Assembly (NCBI RefSeq): GCF_011046975.1
Contig: NZ_CP049253.1
Coordinates: 1,426,001-1,490,000 of the forward strand
DNA: 64,000 bases
Reading direction: 5' to 3'
Source: Microbacterium amylolyticum
GTDB lineage: Bacteria > Actinomycetota > Actinomycetes > Actinomycetales > Microbacteriaceae
The notes below the pieces were generated by a model. The model was not told the origin of the DNA. It did no database searches and saw only the letters and a list, made by a program, of their open reading frames with translations. Each line of letters opens with the position of its first letter. Positions within the stretch are counted from its first letter, which is position 1. This document shows positions 17,270 to 26,747 of the stretch, one piece after another. The position numbers and the translations under genes are program-made.

Positions 17270-17349
17270 CCTAACGAAGGAATTACTGGCGCCCGCAGCC
17301 CGAAAACAGCGGATACGGGCCCATATGCCAACAATTTTCCTTCGTTAGG
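17270..17349. repeat. 80-bp element with 13-bp perfect terminal inverted repeats
   Basis: CCTAACGAAGGAA (17270-17282) is repeated inverted at 17337-17349. The interior (~54 bp) shows no reading frame. No target-site duplication is evident. It could be a small non-autonomous element or a long hairpin in the spacer between a glycosyltransferase and malG. Confidence 0.55.
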
Positions 17350-17400
17350 CATTCGCCCCCGCTGTTCCGCACCGTCGCCCCGGCCGCACGGGCCCCAAAA

Positions 17401-17436
17401 CACCGAACGCCCCGGGGAAACCCGGGGCGTTCGGTG
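17401..17436 (-). terminator. Strong terminator of malEFG
   Basis: Perfect 16-bp stem (17401-17416 with 17421-17436), 4-nt loop (TTTC on the minus strand), followed by TTTT on the minus strand. It sits 8 nt after the malG stop. Confidence 0.93.
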
Positions 17437-17444
17437 TATTCGGC

Positions 17445-18329
17445 TTACTTCACGGCGCCGGCCGTGAGGCCGCCGACGATGTACTTCTGCAGCAGCAGGA
17501 ACAGGATCACAACGGGGATTGCCGCCATCACGGCACCCGCCGAGAACGCGCTCCAGTCGGCGTACCGCGGGTTGGAGACGAGCTTGGTCAGCCCCACCGC
17601 CAGCGTCTGAACATCGGTGTCGATCAACACAACAGAGGCCACAACGAACTCGTTGACCGAGGCGATGAAGCTCAGCAGCGCGACCACCGCCAGAATCGGC
17701 GTCACCAACGGAAGGATGATGGTGAAGAAGACGCGAGCGTGACCGGCGCCGTCGATGCGGGCAGCCTCATCGATCGACTGCGGAATCGTGTTGAAGAACC
17801 CGTACATCAGGTACGTGTTCACGCCCAGGGCACCGCCGAGATAGACCATGATCAGGCCGATCCGGCTGTTGAGCCCCAGCACGGGGAACCACTCGCCGAT
17901 GGTCGTCAGCAACAGGAAGATCGCCACAACGGCGAGCAGCTGCGGGAACATCTGCACCACGACGATCGTGATGAGGCCCACGCGCCGACCGGCGAAGCGC
18001 ATACGCGAGAACGCATATGCCGCGAGCGCTCCCAGGAACACGGTGAGGATGCCGGTGATCCCCGAGATGATTAGCGTGTTGGCGAACCACTTCGGGAACG
18101 GCGCCTGCGGATTGCTCAGGATGCGCTGGTAGCTGTCAAAGCCAATCGCGGAGAACAGCTGGTTCGACCCCGTAAGGGTTCCCTGCGGGTTCAACGAGCT
18201 GGAGATGACGAAGACGATCGGCAACAGCGCGAAGGCCAGGATAATCAGTCCGACGACGTGCCGCCAGCCGGTGTCGAAGAACCACTTGCCGATGCTGCGG
18301 CGACGACGTGTTGTCACGGTGGCGCTCAT
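17445..18329 (-). CDS. malG: Maltose/maltodextrin ABC permease MalG
   Basis: Inner-membrane subunit of the importer, 294 aa, six membrane segments. The EAA loop that docks the ATPase is IDEAARIDGAGHARVFF, and the protein ends QKYIVGGLTAGAVK as in MalG. Its start overlaps the malF stop by 4 nt. The operon lacks an ATPase gene; a shared MsiK-type ATPase elsewhere is the usual solution in actinobacteria. Confidence 0.93.
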   Translation of the reverse strand: MSATVTTRRRRSIGKWFFDTGWRHVVGLIILAFALLPIVFVISSSLNPQGTLTGSNQLFSAIGFDSYQRILSNPQAPFPKWFANTLIISGITGILTVFLGALAAYAFSRMRFAGRRVGLITIVVVQMFPQLLAVVAIFLLLTTIGEWFPVLGLNSRIGLIMVYLGGALGVNTYLMYGFFNTIPQSIDEAARIDGAGHARVFFTIILPLVTPILAVVALLSFIASVNEFVVASVVLIDTDVQTLAVGLTKLVSNPRYADWSAFSAGAVMAAIPVVILFLLLQKYIVGGLTAGAVK

Positions 18330-19951
18330 CCGTTCAGCTCCTCGAGCGACTTGGTGCGTCTAAACGCGACGATCGAAATCACCGCGACGACGAAGAAGAT
18401 GATGATCGTGTAGGCGCTCGCGAGCCCGAAGTCACGCGTTTGACCGGTGAAGGCCACCTTGTAGACCATCGAGATGAGGATGTCCGTGTGTCCGACGGGG
18501 ATCGGCGCGTTCGAATCGCGTGGACCACCGTCCGTCAACATGTAGACGACGTTGAAGTTGTTGAAGTTGAACGCGAACGAGGCGATCAGCAGCGGCGCGA
18601 TGCTCACGAGGAGCAGCGGCAGCTTGATCAGGCGGAACACCGCCCATGGTTTCGCCCCGTCGACCGTTGCGGCCTCTTGTAGCTCGTCCGGGATCGACTG
18701 CAACGCTCCCGTGCAGACGAGGAACATATAGGGGAAGCCGAGCCAGATGTTCACGATCAGCACCGACACCTTCGCCATGACCGGATCGGTGAGCCAGGGG
18801 ATGTCGGCGCCGCCGAAGAGCACCTGATTCAAGAATCCGAAGCTCTGGTTCATCATGCCCGCCCACACGAGGGCGGAGAGGAAGGACGGAACGGCGTAGG
18901 GCAGGATCAGCAGCGCACGGTAGAGGTGGCGTCCCTTCATGCGCTTGCTGTTGAAGACGATCGCGAGGAACAGTCCGAGGAAGAACGTCGCGGCCACCGT
19001 GATGATCGCGAAGGCGAACGTCCACAGGGTGACGTAGACGAGGGGGCCGGCGAGGCGCTCGTCCGTGACAGCCTTCGCGAAGTTGTCGAAGCCCACCGTG
19101 ACTCGCCAGCCGGGCTTGAGCTCCTGGCCGCTGTCGGAGGTGAACGCGCCCGTTCCCACGTCTCGGTAGACCACACCAGAGGCGGTGTCTGTCAGGTCGC
19201 CCGTTGCAGTGTCGTAATCGAGCGTGGACGTATAGCGGTAGGCGCTGGAACCGTCCGGCGTGCGGAAGGCGCCGTCGGAGGGATCGTCGGAGAACGGCAC
19301 GGCCAGCGCCTGGACCTCGCTCTGACGCTGCAGAACGTCGGCGAACTGCAGGGTGCGCCAGCCGGGTGCCTCAACAGCGCGGTTGCCGTCGAACACGGCG
19401 TCGCGAACGATCTCGGCGGGGTCATCGGCCGTTCCGAGGAAGGCGATGCCGTCGGGGTCGGTGATGAGAAGTCCGATCTCACCGTCCGACTCGACGATCG
19501 TCACCGGGTAGGCGGGTGATTCAGGAACGCGCTCCAGCGACGACGCCAGAAGCGACGACACGGCCTGGTCCTTGTTGCCGTTGTGGCCGGTTCCGTAGTT
19601 GGTGAAGCCGATGTAGCCCGTGTAGAGCAGAACAAACACCTGGAACAGCGCGAGGAAGATCACCCCGGGCGCAAGGTATTTTGCCGGCAGGGCGCGGCGG
19701 GAGAAGTAGATCCAGTTGACGACGGCCGCCACCGCGACGACAACCGCGACAACGCCCCACTCCTCAAAGCTGATGAGCACGAAAACCGCGTAAACGGCGA
19801 TCGCATCGACGATGGCGATGAGCGCGATCTTCAGGATCAGCGACTTCAAGCCACCACCGGCCGCATCTGCGATGTGGCGGGCCTGGCGTTCGCGTCGCGA
19901 GCGCCTGTGATCGACCGTCACGCGTTCGGTCTCGGTCTGAGAATGGGTCAT
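18326..19951 (-). CDS. malF: Maltose/maltodextrin ABC permease MalF
   Basis: Large permease subunit, 541 aa. Like enterobacterial MalF it has extra N-terminal membrane segments and a ~200-residue extracytoplasmic insertion (~95-290) that contacts the binding protein. The C-terminal core has the EAA-type loop LQEAATVDGAKPWAVF and NFNNFNVVYMLTDGGP, a MalF hallmark. Second gene of malE-malF-malG. Confidence 0.93.
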   Translation of the reverse strand: MTHSQTETERVTVDHRRSRRERQARHIADAAGGGLKSLILKIALIAIVDAIAVYAVFVLISFEEWGVVAVVVAVAAVVNWIYFSRRALPAKYLAPGVIFLALFQVFVLLYTGYIGFTNYGTGHNGNKDQAVSSLLASSLERVPESPAYPVTIVESDGEIGLLITDPDGIAFLGTADDPAEIVRDAVFDGNRAVEAPGWRTLQFADVLQRQSEVQALAVPFSDDPSDGAFRTPDGSSAYRYTSTLDYDTATGDLTDTASGVVYRDVGTGAFTSDSGQELKPGWRVTVGFDNFAKAVTDERLAGPLVYVTLWTFAFAIITVAATFFLGLFLAIVFNSKRMKGRHLYRALLILPYAVPSFLSALVWAGMMNQSFGFLNQVLFGGADIPWLTDPVMAKVSVLIVNIWLGFPYMFLVCTGALQSIPDELQEAATVDGAKPWAVFRLIKLPLLLVSIAPLLIASFAFNFNNFNVVYMLTDGGPRDSNAPIPVGHTDILISMVYKVAFTGQTRDFGLASAYTIIIFFVVAVISIVAFRRTKSLEELNG

Positions 19952-19980
19952 ATCTCCTCCGGCCCCTCGGGCAGGGGCGA

Positions 19981-20005
19981 GCGGCGCTCCCGGAAGGAGC
20001 GCCGC
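19981..20005 (-). other. Hairpin between malE and malF
   Basis: GCGGCGCTCC (19981-19990) pairs perfectly with GGAGCGCCGC (19996-20005), loop CGGAA. There is no T-run. Its place after a binding-protein gene suggests mRNA stabilisation or partial attenuation, giving more MalE than MalF. Confidence 0.7.
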
Positions 20006-20017
20006 CCGCGTCCGGTG

Positions 20018-21268
20018 CTAGTTCAGGGCGTTTTCGACGTCCGTGGCGAGCTTCTGCCAGCGCTCCACGGGATCGGCGCCGTTGATGATTTCAGCCTGGG
20101 CAACTCCCCAGAACTCCCACACAGCACCCATGGCGGGGATGGCGGGCATGGGAACTGCTTCCAGCCCCACCTCGGCGAAGCCGGCGATGATCGGGTCAGC
20201 CGATGCCGTTTCGGCGGCCGACTCGAGGGCGGGAAGGATCTGGCCCGACTCGTACAGGGCGACCTGTGCGTCTTCGGTGCCGATGTAGTTGACAAGGAAG
20301 TCGGTTGCGGCGACCTTGTTGTTCGACTCGGACGAGACGATGAAGCCCTTCACACCGGCGAACGGCGATGCGGCGTCACCCGTGGGGCTCGGAACCGTGT
20401 CAATGGCGACATCGATGCCGGCGTCCACAGCGCTACCGACGTTCCAGGGTCCCGTCAGCCAGAAGGCCGATGTGCCGTCGAGGAACGACTGCTTGGCGAG
20501 GTCGCCATCGATGTCGGTGTTGAAGACACCGGAGCCACCGCGGCCCTGGCTGGACAGCCACTCGGCGAATTCCTCGCCGCCGGCGTTGCCCAGCTGCAGG
20601 TCGTCAGCGTTGTAGCCGGCGTCGTCCGTTCCGAAGACGGGAGCGCCGAACGCGGTCTGGAAGGGGTACAGGTGGTAGGGGTTGCCCTCTGCGCCCTGCT
20701 CAACGACGAACGGACGGTCGAGGCCAGCGGCCTCACCCTTGGCGATCATGTCGTCGAAGTCGGTGGGCCGCTCGGGGACGAGCTCCTGGTTGCGCAGAAC
20801 GGCGATGTTCTCCACCGCGTACGGGAGCAGGTAGACGGTGCCGTCGTACGTGGCTGCGTCGATCGCCACGGGAAGGTAGTCGCCAGCGGACTCACCGAGT
20901 TCGAGCGGGGCGACGACACCGTTGGTGGCGAGCTCGCCGAGCCAGTCGTGTGCGCCCATGGCGATGTCGGGGCCTTCGCCCGTCGGCACCTGCTGGATGA
21001 AGTCGTCCTTGATGTCGGCGGTGTCCTTGCCGACCAGGTTCACGGTGACGCCCGTCGATTCTGAGTATGCGTCAGCTGCGTCCTGCAGGGCATCGAGGCG
21101 TTCGGCGTCGACCCATACGGTCAGCGCGGCGCTGGCGCCGCCCTGGTCGCCGGAGCCGGCGGCGTCGCCGTTACCCGGTGCGGGGTCGCCGTTGCCGCAG
21201 CCTGCGAGGCCGAGAGTTGTCGCGAGCGCGACGGCCGCGAAAACGCGGCCCTTCTTCTTCACCGTCAT
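20018..21268 (-). CDS. malE: Maltodextrin-binding lipoprotein MalE
   Basis: Solute-binding protein of the maltose/maltodextrin importer, 416 aa, lipid-anchored: signal peptide with lipobox LAGC at ~20-23, followed by a flexible Gly/Asp linker. Family motifs: AALTVWVDAERLDALQDAA, ENIAVLRNQELVP, and WLTGPWNVGSA. ATG 21268 is chosen since GAAGGG lies 7 nt upstream and the lysine-rich signal peptide starts there; an in-frame ATG at 21301 would add 11 residues. Divergent from the GH13 gene, with a LacI-type site between. Confidence 0.92.
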   Translation of the reverse strand: MTVKKKGRVFAAVALATTLGLAGCGNGDPAPGNGDAAGSGDQGGASAALTVWVDAERLDALQDAADAYSESTGVTVNLVGKDTADIKDDFIQQVPTGEGPDIAMGAHDWLGELATNGVVAPLELGESAGDYLPVAIDAATYDGTVYLLPYAVENIAVLRNQELVPERPTDFDDMIAKGEAAGLDRPFVVEQGAEGNPYHLYPFQTAFGAPVFGTDDAGYNADDLQLGNAGGEEFAEWLSSQGRGGSGVFNTDIDGDLAKQSFLDGTSAFWLTGPWNVGSAVDAGIDVAIDTVPSPTGDAASPFAGVKGFIVSSESNNKVAATDFLVNYIGTEDAQVALYESGQILPALESAAETASADPIIAGFAEVGLEAVPMPAIPAMGAVWEFWGVAQAEIINGADPVERWQKLATDVENALN

Positions 21269-21307
21269 TGGTGGCCCTTCTGTTGATGCCGGCAGCATCA
21301 CCGGCAG

Positions 21308-21422
21308 TGGAAGCGATTACAGGTTACGTCTCTTGGTTCGGTTCCCGCCGCGCTCACATCACTGGCGAACGCTGCTGGGAACTAAAGGATGCAACATCGC
21401 CACGCAAAATGCAAGCGTTTCC
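21308..21422. promoter_or_regulatory. Mal divergent promoter region with LacI-type sites
   Basis: GCAAGCGTTTCC (21411-21422) is a LacI-type palindrome overlapping the likely -35 of the GH13 promoter (-10 TAGGCT at 21442-21447). TGGAAGCGATTAC (21308-21320) is a half-conserved second site nearer malE. The LacI gene at 23186 is the likely repressor of both directions. Confidence 0.7.
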
Positions 21423-21455
21423 ATTTTTACGGCATCTCGCTTAGGCTTTCTCGCC

Positions 21456-23093
21456 ATGACCAACGAATGGTGGCGCTCCGCCGTGATCTATCAGATCTAT
21501 CCGCGCTCCTTCAGCGACGCATCGGGCGACGGCGTCGGCGACCTCGCCGGCATCACGGCCCGGCTTGATTCCCTCCACGACCTCGGTGTTGATGTCGTGT
21601 GGCTTTCTCCCTTTATGACGTCGCCCCAGAAGGACGCCGGATACGACGTTGCGGACTACTGCGACGTCGATCCCCTCTTCGGTACCCTCGCCGACTTCGA
21701 CCGCCTCCTTGCCCGTGCGCACGAGCTCGGCATCAAGGTCATCGTTGACCTGGTTCCGAACCACTCCTCCGACCAGCACCCCTGGTTCCAGCAGGCGCTC
21801 ACGGCCGAGCCCGGCAGCCCAGAACGCGCGCGGTACATGTTCCGCGACGGCACCGGTGAGGGCGGCAACGAACCTCCCAACAACTGGCAGTCGATCTTCG
21901 GCGGGCCCGCGTGGACGCGACTGACGAACGCCGATGGAACACCCGGCCAGTGGTACCTGCACCTGTTCGACTCCTCGCAGCCCGACTTCGACTGGCGCAA
22001 CGACGAGGTGCGCGAAGAGTTCCTGCGCATCCTGCGCTTCTGGCTGGATCGCGGCGCGGACGGCTTCCGCGTAGATGTCGCCCACGGCCTGATCAAACAC
22101 CCGGATCTTCCGGACTACACCCCGCCGGCCGACGGGGACTCGATGGGCGGCAACGAGCCCGTTCCGTACTGGGGCCAGGAAGGCGTGCACGAGGTCTACC
22201 GCGAATGGCGCCGCCTCGTGGACAGCTACGACGGCAACCGCGTGCTCTGCGCCGAGGCATGGCTGCCGACAATGCAGGAAATCTCGCAGTGGGTGCGCCC
22301 CGACGAGATGCACCAGGCGTTCAACTTCAGCTACCTCATGAGCGAGTGGGACCCCACGGTCTTGCGTGATGTGATCGATGAGTCGCTGCGCATCTTCCCC
22401 GGCGTCGGCGCGCCCGCCACCTGGGTCTTGTCGAACCACGACGTCATCCGTCACGCCTCACGGCTCGCCCTCGAGGCCAATTTCCCGCAGGGACACGGCA
22501 TCGGACCGCGCTCCGAGGGGAAGCCCAACCCTCGCGTTGGCCTGCGCCGCGCCCGCGCCGCGACGACGCTCATGCTCGCACTTCCCGGCTCGGCATACCT
22601 CTACCAGGGTGAGGAGCTCGGCCTTCCCGAGGTCATTGAGTTGCCGGACGATGCGCGCCGCGACCCGACATGGTTCCGATTCTCCGGCGAGCGCTATGGC
22701 CGCGACGGATGCCGCGTCCCCCTGCCCTGGGAGGCCGAGCAGCCGGCATACGGTTTCAGTGATTCCGGCGAATCGTGGCTGCCGCAGCCCGCTGAATGGG
22801 CCGAACTGGCACGCGATCAGCAGCGCGGCAACCCTGCTTCGACACTCGAGATGTACCGCACGCTGCTGCGCCTGCGACGCGAACGCGAGATGGCAACAGG
22901 GCACCTCGTCTGGGTCGACGGCTACCCCGACGATGCCATTGCCTTCCGCATCGGCGCTGTCACGGTGATCGCCAACCTGGGTACCGCTCCGCTGACGCTG
23001 CCGGAGGGCGCGCGCGTCCTCACGACCAGCGGACCGCTCGTCGGTGAGAACCTGCTGCCGGTCGACACGGCCGTCTGGATCGAGCTGCCATAA
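21456..23093 (+). CDS. GH13 alpha-glucosidase
   Basis: Intracellular alpha-glucosidase or oligo-1,6-glucosidase that splits imported maltodextrins to glucose; 545 aa, no signal peptide. Opening AVIYQIYPRSFSDASGDGVG is typical of the GH13 oligo-glucosidase group. Catalytic residues: nucleophile Asp in GFRVDVAHG (~206), acid/base Glu in LCAEAWLP (~267), third Asp in SNHDVIRH (~330). ATG 21456 is chosen; TAGGCT ends 8 nt before it, suggesting a leaderless message. Reading further upstream in the same frame would run through the operator and malE. Confidence 0.93.
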   Translation: MTNEWWRSAVIYQIYPRSFSDASGDGVGDLAGITARLDSLHDLGVDVVWLSPFMTSPQKDAGYDVADYCDVDPLFGTLADFDRLLARAHELGIKVIVDLVPNHSSDQHPWFQQALTAEPGSPERARYMFRDGTGEGGNEPPNNWQSIFGGPAWTRLTNADGTPGQWYLHLFDSSQPDFDWRNDEVREEFLRILRFWLDRGADGFRVDVAHGLIKHPDLPDYTPPADGDSMGGNEPVPYWGQEGVHEVYREWRRLVDSYDGNRVLCAEAWLPTMQEISQWVRPDEMHQAFNFSYLMSEWDPTVLRDVIDESLRIFPGVGAPATWVLSNHDVIRHASRLALEANFPQGHGIGPRSEGKPNPRVGLRRARAATTLMLALPGSAYLYQGEELGLPEVIELPDDARRDPTWFRFSGERYGRDGCRVPLPWEAEQPAYGFSDSGESWLPQPAEWAELARDQQRGNPASTLEMYRTLLRLRREREMATGHLVWVDGYPDDAIAFRIGAVTVIANLGTAPLTLPEGARVLTTSGPLVGENLLPVDTAVWIELP

Positions 23094-23099
23094 CGATCG

Positions 23100-23144
23100 A
23101 CGCGTTTCTCCCCTGGCGCCACGCGCGTCGGGGGAGAAACGCGT
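23100..23144 (+). terminator. Terminator after GH13
   Basis: ACGCGTTTCTCCCC (23100-23113) pairs with its exact complement at 23131-23144. Seven nt past the stop. Confidence 0.8.
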
Positions 23145-23185
23145 GCGCAACATGATCGGGGGCGGACGATGAGAGGATACGAGGC

Positions 23186-24202
23186 GTGAACATCGATGAA
23201 GTTGCCCACGCTGCGGGAGTGTCGACGGCAACGGTGTCACGGGCGCTGTCCGGCCGGGGATCCGTTTCCCCCGCCACACGGGAAAAGGTCGTCGAAGCGG
23301 CCCGCAACCTCGGGTACGTCGTGTCACAGGCTGCGTCAACGCTAGCCAGCGGCCGCAACCGGAACGTCGGCATCGTCGTTCCCTTCCTCGACCGCTGGTT
23401 CTTCACCAATGTGTTGGCCGGGGCCCAGGAACGCCTGATGCACGCGGGATACGACATCACGCTCTATAACCTCGCCGGGCGCGGGGATGAGCGGCGCATC
23501 GTGCTCGAGAACTTCCTTCCCCGCCAACGCGTTGACGCGGTGATCGCCGTTTCCCTCGAACTCACGGAATGCGAAGTCACCCGTCTGCGCGAACTCGGGA
23601 AGCCGATCGTCGGCGTCGGCGGACCCATCGAAGGCGTTCGGACCCTCGCGCTCGATGACATCGCCGCATCGCGCCTGGCCACCGAGCACCTGCTCAGCCT
23701 CGGCCACACCCGTATTGCGCACATCGGTGGCGACGCGGCATCCGACCGCGACTTCCACATGCCGCTCAAGCGTCGGCGCGGCTACGAACAGGCGCTGCGC
23801 ACCGCTGGCATCGATCTGGACGAGCACATGGTCGGCGGCGCCGACTTCACCGTGCAGGGCAGCTACCGCGTTGCCAAACTGCTCCTCGGACGCCCCCAGC
23901 GGCCAACGGCGATCTTCGCCGCATCAGACGAAATGGCGATCGGCGCAATACTCGCCGCGCAGGACCTCGGCCTTTCCGTGCCGCAGGACGTGTCGATCAT
24001 CGGCATCGACGATCACGACACGGCGGAGTTCTTCGGGCTCACGACCATCGCTCACTATCCCCGCGCGCAGGGTGCCCTCGCCGTCGACATTCTGCTGGCA
24101 CAGATCGAGCCCAATGCCGCAGAGCCTCCGGCAGAAACGCCCCTTCCCTTCGACCTCATCGTGCGGCGCACGACCTCACGGCCACGCCCGGAACAGGGAT
24201 GA
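23186..24202 (+). CDS. LacI-family regulator (probable mal repressor)
   Basis: 338-aa LacI/GalR repressor: HTH NIDEVAHAAGVSTATVSRAL (2-21), hinge NLGYVVSQAASTLASGRN, periplasmic-binding-like core, and FAASDEMAIGAILAAQDLG. GTG 23186; GAGGAT ends 7 nt upstream, so it may be leaderless. Position next to the glucosidase and the LacI site at 21411 make it the likely maltodextrin regulator. Confidence 0.9.
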   Translation: MNIDEVAHAAGVSTATVSRALSGRGSVSPATREKVVEAARNLGYVVSQAASTLASGRNRNVGIVVPFLDRWFFTNVLAGAQERLMHAGYDITLYNLAGRGDERRIVLENFLPRQRVDAVIAVSLELTECEVTRLRELGKPIVGVGGPIEGVRTLALDDIAASRLATEHLLSLGHTRIAHIGGDAASDRDFHMPLKRRRGYEQALRTAGIDLDEHMVGGADFTVQGSYRVAKLLLGRPQRPTAIFAASDEMAIGAILAAQDLGLSVPQDVSIIGIDDHDTAEFFGLTTIAHYPRAQGALAVDILLAQIEPNAAEPPAETPLPFDLIVRRTTSRPRPEQG

Positions 24203-24206
24203 GTGA

Positions 24207-24237
24207 GGCGGGGCGAGCTCCATGAGCTCGCCCCGCC
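24207..24237. terminator. Bidirectional terminator between convergent LacI genes
   Basis: GGCGGGGCGAGCTC (24207-24220), 3-nt loop, perfect complement 24224-24237. It fills the whole gap between the two stops. Confidence 0.85.
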
Positions 24238-25224
24238 CTACCCGCCGGTTGACGCCCGCACCGACAGCGCCGGCGGGAAGACCAGCGCTTCGCGCGGGGT
24301 GTGCGGGTCGCTAATACGCGCGATCAGGAGTTCCGCGGCACGACGCCCAATGGCCGTTGCGGGCTGGCGGACTGCCGTCAGCGGAACGGCGGCAACCTCC
24401 GCCAGCTCGGTGTCGTCATAGCCCACAACAGCGATGTCCTCGGGCACGCGGATCCCGCCGTCGACGAGGGCACGCACGAGACCCATCGCCAGGTGGTCGT
24501 TGGAGCAAATGATCGCGTCGGGGCGTTGCGCCGCCGCGGCGATCTCTGCTCCGGCGGCGCGCCCTGCCGCCGGATCGGTATGCGGAACACGACGCGTCTC
24601 CAGCTCGAGGCCGGCTTCAGCAAGCGCATCGCGCACGCCCTGCGCGCGTTCGCGCACCTGGTGGAGCTCGTCGCGGGCGCCCAGGAAGAGAACGCGCCGT
24701 CGTCCACGGGCGATTACGTGCTCGGCCGCGATTCGGCCTCCCGCCAGGTTGTCGAATGCCACCGAGGAGTGTTCCGGGTCGGTGGCATCGACAAGCACAA
24801 CGGGAATACCGTGGCGCCGCAGTCGTTCCAGCTGCGCACGGGTATCGCCAAACGGCGATACCAAAGCGCCTTCGACTTGAACGGACTCGAAGAGCCCGAG
24901 GTGATCGCGCTCACGAATCGCGTCGTCGTGACTGTTCGCCGCGAGAACGCGCATTCCGGCATCCGATGCGGCGCCCTCCGCCCCGTCGATCAGCGCGGCG
25001 AAGTAGGGGTTCGAGATGTTGATGACCGTCATGCCGATGAGACCACTGCGCCCGGCGCGCAGCTGCCGCGCGGCGGGCATCGGGATGTAGCCGAGGTGGG
25101 CGACGGACGCGCGAACGCGTTCGCGAAGCGGTTCGCTGACACGATCAGGCTGATTCAATGCGTTCGATACGGTCGCGATCGACACGCCCGCATGGGCAGC
25201 GACCTCGCGAATTCCCACCCTCAC
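24238..25224 (-). CDS. LacI-family regulator
   Basis: 328-aa LacI repressor: HTH GIREVAAHAGVSIATVSNAL, hinge HLGYIPMPAARQLRAGRSGL, effector core with DAIICSNDHLAMGLVRALVD. GTG 25224 is chosen because a GGGGGA ribosome site sits 5 nt upstream. It lies 25 bp after the esterase gene on the same strand, so it may be co-transcribed and govern the glycoside island and its GGnAAGCGCTTTCC boxes. Confidence 0.9.
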   Translation of the reverse strand: MRVGIREVAAHAGVSIATVSNALNQPDRVSEPLRERVRASVAHLGYIPMPAARQLRAGRSGLIGMTVINISNPYFAALIDGAEGAASDAGMRVLAANSHDDAIRERDHLGLFESVQVEGALVSPFGDTRAQLERLRRHGIPVVLVDATDPEHSSVAFDNLAGGRIAAEHVIARGRRRVLFLGARDELHQVRERAQGVRDALAEAGLELETRRVPHTDPAAGRAAGAEIAAAAQRPDAIICSNDHLAMGLVRALVDGGIRVPEDIAVVGYDDTELAEVAAVPLTAVRQPATAIGRRAAELLIARISDPHTPREALVFPPALSVRASTGG

Positions 25225-25249
25225 AGCTGTCCCCCTTTCCGCACGCCCG

Positions 25250-25921
25250 TCAGTGGACGAGCGCGCCGCCCTTCGGAGCGTCGTGGCCATCCAGCCGTGC
25301 AATACCGCGCAACTGACGTCCAACGAAGGCCGCGATACGCCGCGCACCGCGCTCATGGAAATGCGTGTCGTCGGCGAGCCCATCGCGCCAGAGATCGTGC
25401 TCACCCGGGGCGAAATGGCTGAGAAGGCGCACGGATGCTTCGGGCCCCTCGTCCTCGTACAGCCACGTGGTGAACGCCGTCAGGTCGATGAGGGGCACCG
25501 CCAGCTCGGCGGCGAGGTCTCGGACGGCGTTCGGATAGTCGCCGTGCGTTGGCGTTACTCGGTCACCATCGAACCAGCGCCGTTCACACGAGGTGCACAG
25601 CACGGCATTCGCGGCCCGCGAGTGCACGTCACCCACCATCCGCCGCAGACGATCGCTGTATCCCCCGCGTGAATCGAGGAGCTGCGGCTGCTTTTGATCG
25701 TTGTGCCCGAACTGGATCACCACGGTGTCGTCGGCGCGCACCTCGCTGACAAGCTCGTCCCACCGGGATTCCAAAAAGGACTCCGTTGTTGCGCCGCCGA
25801 ATGCGAGATTGCGCACGGGCCGATCGACATGCGGTGAGAGGTGCGGACCCCACCCCGACATGGGCCATTCCTCGGGTGGGCAGGCAGCAACGGTGGAGTC
25901 TCCCGCCAGGTGATACGTCAT
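25250..25921 (-). CDS. SGNH/GDSL esterase (rhamnogalacturonan-acetylesterase-like)
   Basis: 223-aa carbohydrate esterase expected to remove acetyl groups from plant oligosaccharides. Block I is AGDSTVA (~6-12), with the DST form typical of RGAE/CE12-type enzymes; block III is FGHNDQ (~70); block V is DDTHFHERG with the Asp-x-x-His pair (~184-193). No signal peptide, so it would act on imported substrate. ATG 25921 is preferred over an in-frame ATG 6 nt upstream because AAGGAG stands 6 nt before it. Confidence 0.87.
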   Translation of the reverse strand: MTYHLAGDSTVAACPPEEWPMSGWGPHLSPHVDRPVRNLAFGGATTESFLESRWDELVSEVRADDTVVIQFGHNDQKQPQLLDSRGGYSDRLRRMVGDVHSRAANAVLCTSCERRWFDGDRVTPTHGDYPNAVRDLAAELAVPLIDLTAFTTWLYEDEGPEASVRLLSHFAPGEHDLWRDGLADDTHFHERGARRIAAFVGRQLRGIARLDGHDAPKGGALVH

Positions 25922-25971
25922 CGTCATCTCCTTATGATGCCCAAAGGGCGCATGATGGACATCATGCCCGA

Positions 25972-25985
25972 GCAAACGCTTTCCC
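25972..25985. promoter_or_regulatory. LacI-type operator upstream of the esterase
   Basis: GCAAACGCTTTCCC, one member of the GGnAAGCGCTTTCC family, about 50 bp before the esterase start on the minus strand. Confidence 0.65.
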
Positions 25986-26003
25986 GCATCCCTCGGCGGC
26001 GCC

Positions 26004-26710
26004 GTGAGCACGGTGTGGTGGTGGTTTGCGCTGGCCGTCGTTCTGCTGCTCCAGAACTACCCGAACCACCTGATTTACACGCGCATGTTCATGACCGTTG
26101 TTCGCGACGTCGAAAACGTCGAAATCATGCTGCAGCAGATCACCCACCCCTTGCTGTCAGCCGTCATGGTGCTGTCCGGCGCGCGGACGATGTGCGGCGT
26201 GAGGGACTCGTGCTCGACATGCTCAACGGCCGCATCGCGTCGATGTCGTGGGTGGCGATGCAGCTGCTGGGTGTGATCTGCCTGGCCCTGGCAGCAACAT
26301 TCACGCTCACCGGACTGCTGCCGATCACCCCCGGCGAGGTGGTGATGCTGTCGGCGTACTTCACGCTTCTGACGCAGGGACTCACGCAGATGCTGATGCT
26401 GATCCCCGTCGCAACGCGCGGTATCGAATCCGTGCGATCGATCGCCGAGATCCTGGAGGAGCCGGACCTGGAGATCAACGCGGGGCGCGCCCCTGTCGCG
26501 GCGGTGGAGGGTTCGGTCGCCCTCGAACACGTCACACACGCCTACCCCGATGCGGACACTCCAGCGCTGGACGACGTCAGCCTGACGATTCGCTCCGCCG
26601 ACCGTATTGTCGTGCTCGTGGACGGTCAGATCGTCGAGCAGGGGCGCCACGAGAAGTTGATCAATCACGGCGGTCGCTATGCCGATCTTCACAACACGCA
26701 GAGTGGGTGA
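26004..26710 (+). pseudogene. ABC exporter remnant (membrane-ATPase half-transporter)
   Basis: Broken gene. The first frame (from GTG 26004) holds the N-terminal membrane part (WWWFALAVVLLLQNYPNHLI, then RDVENVEIMLQQITHPLLS). It shifts frame near 26180-26215 into LDMLNGRIASMSWVAMQLL and the last membrane segments. The ATPase domain begins (VALEHVTHAYPD...LDDVSLTIR) but jumps directly to its C-terminal tail (RIVVLVDGQIVEQGRHEKL): the Walker A, Q-loop, LSGGQ and Walker B regions are missing. So at least one frameshift and more than one internal deletion. It cannot be a working transporter. It now serves as spacer between the esterase and an oxidoreductase. Confidence 0.85.
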
Positions 26711-26747
26711 TCGTCGCGGCCGGGTGGCGTGATCGACGGATGACGTC

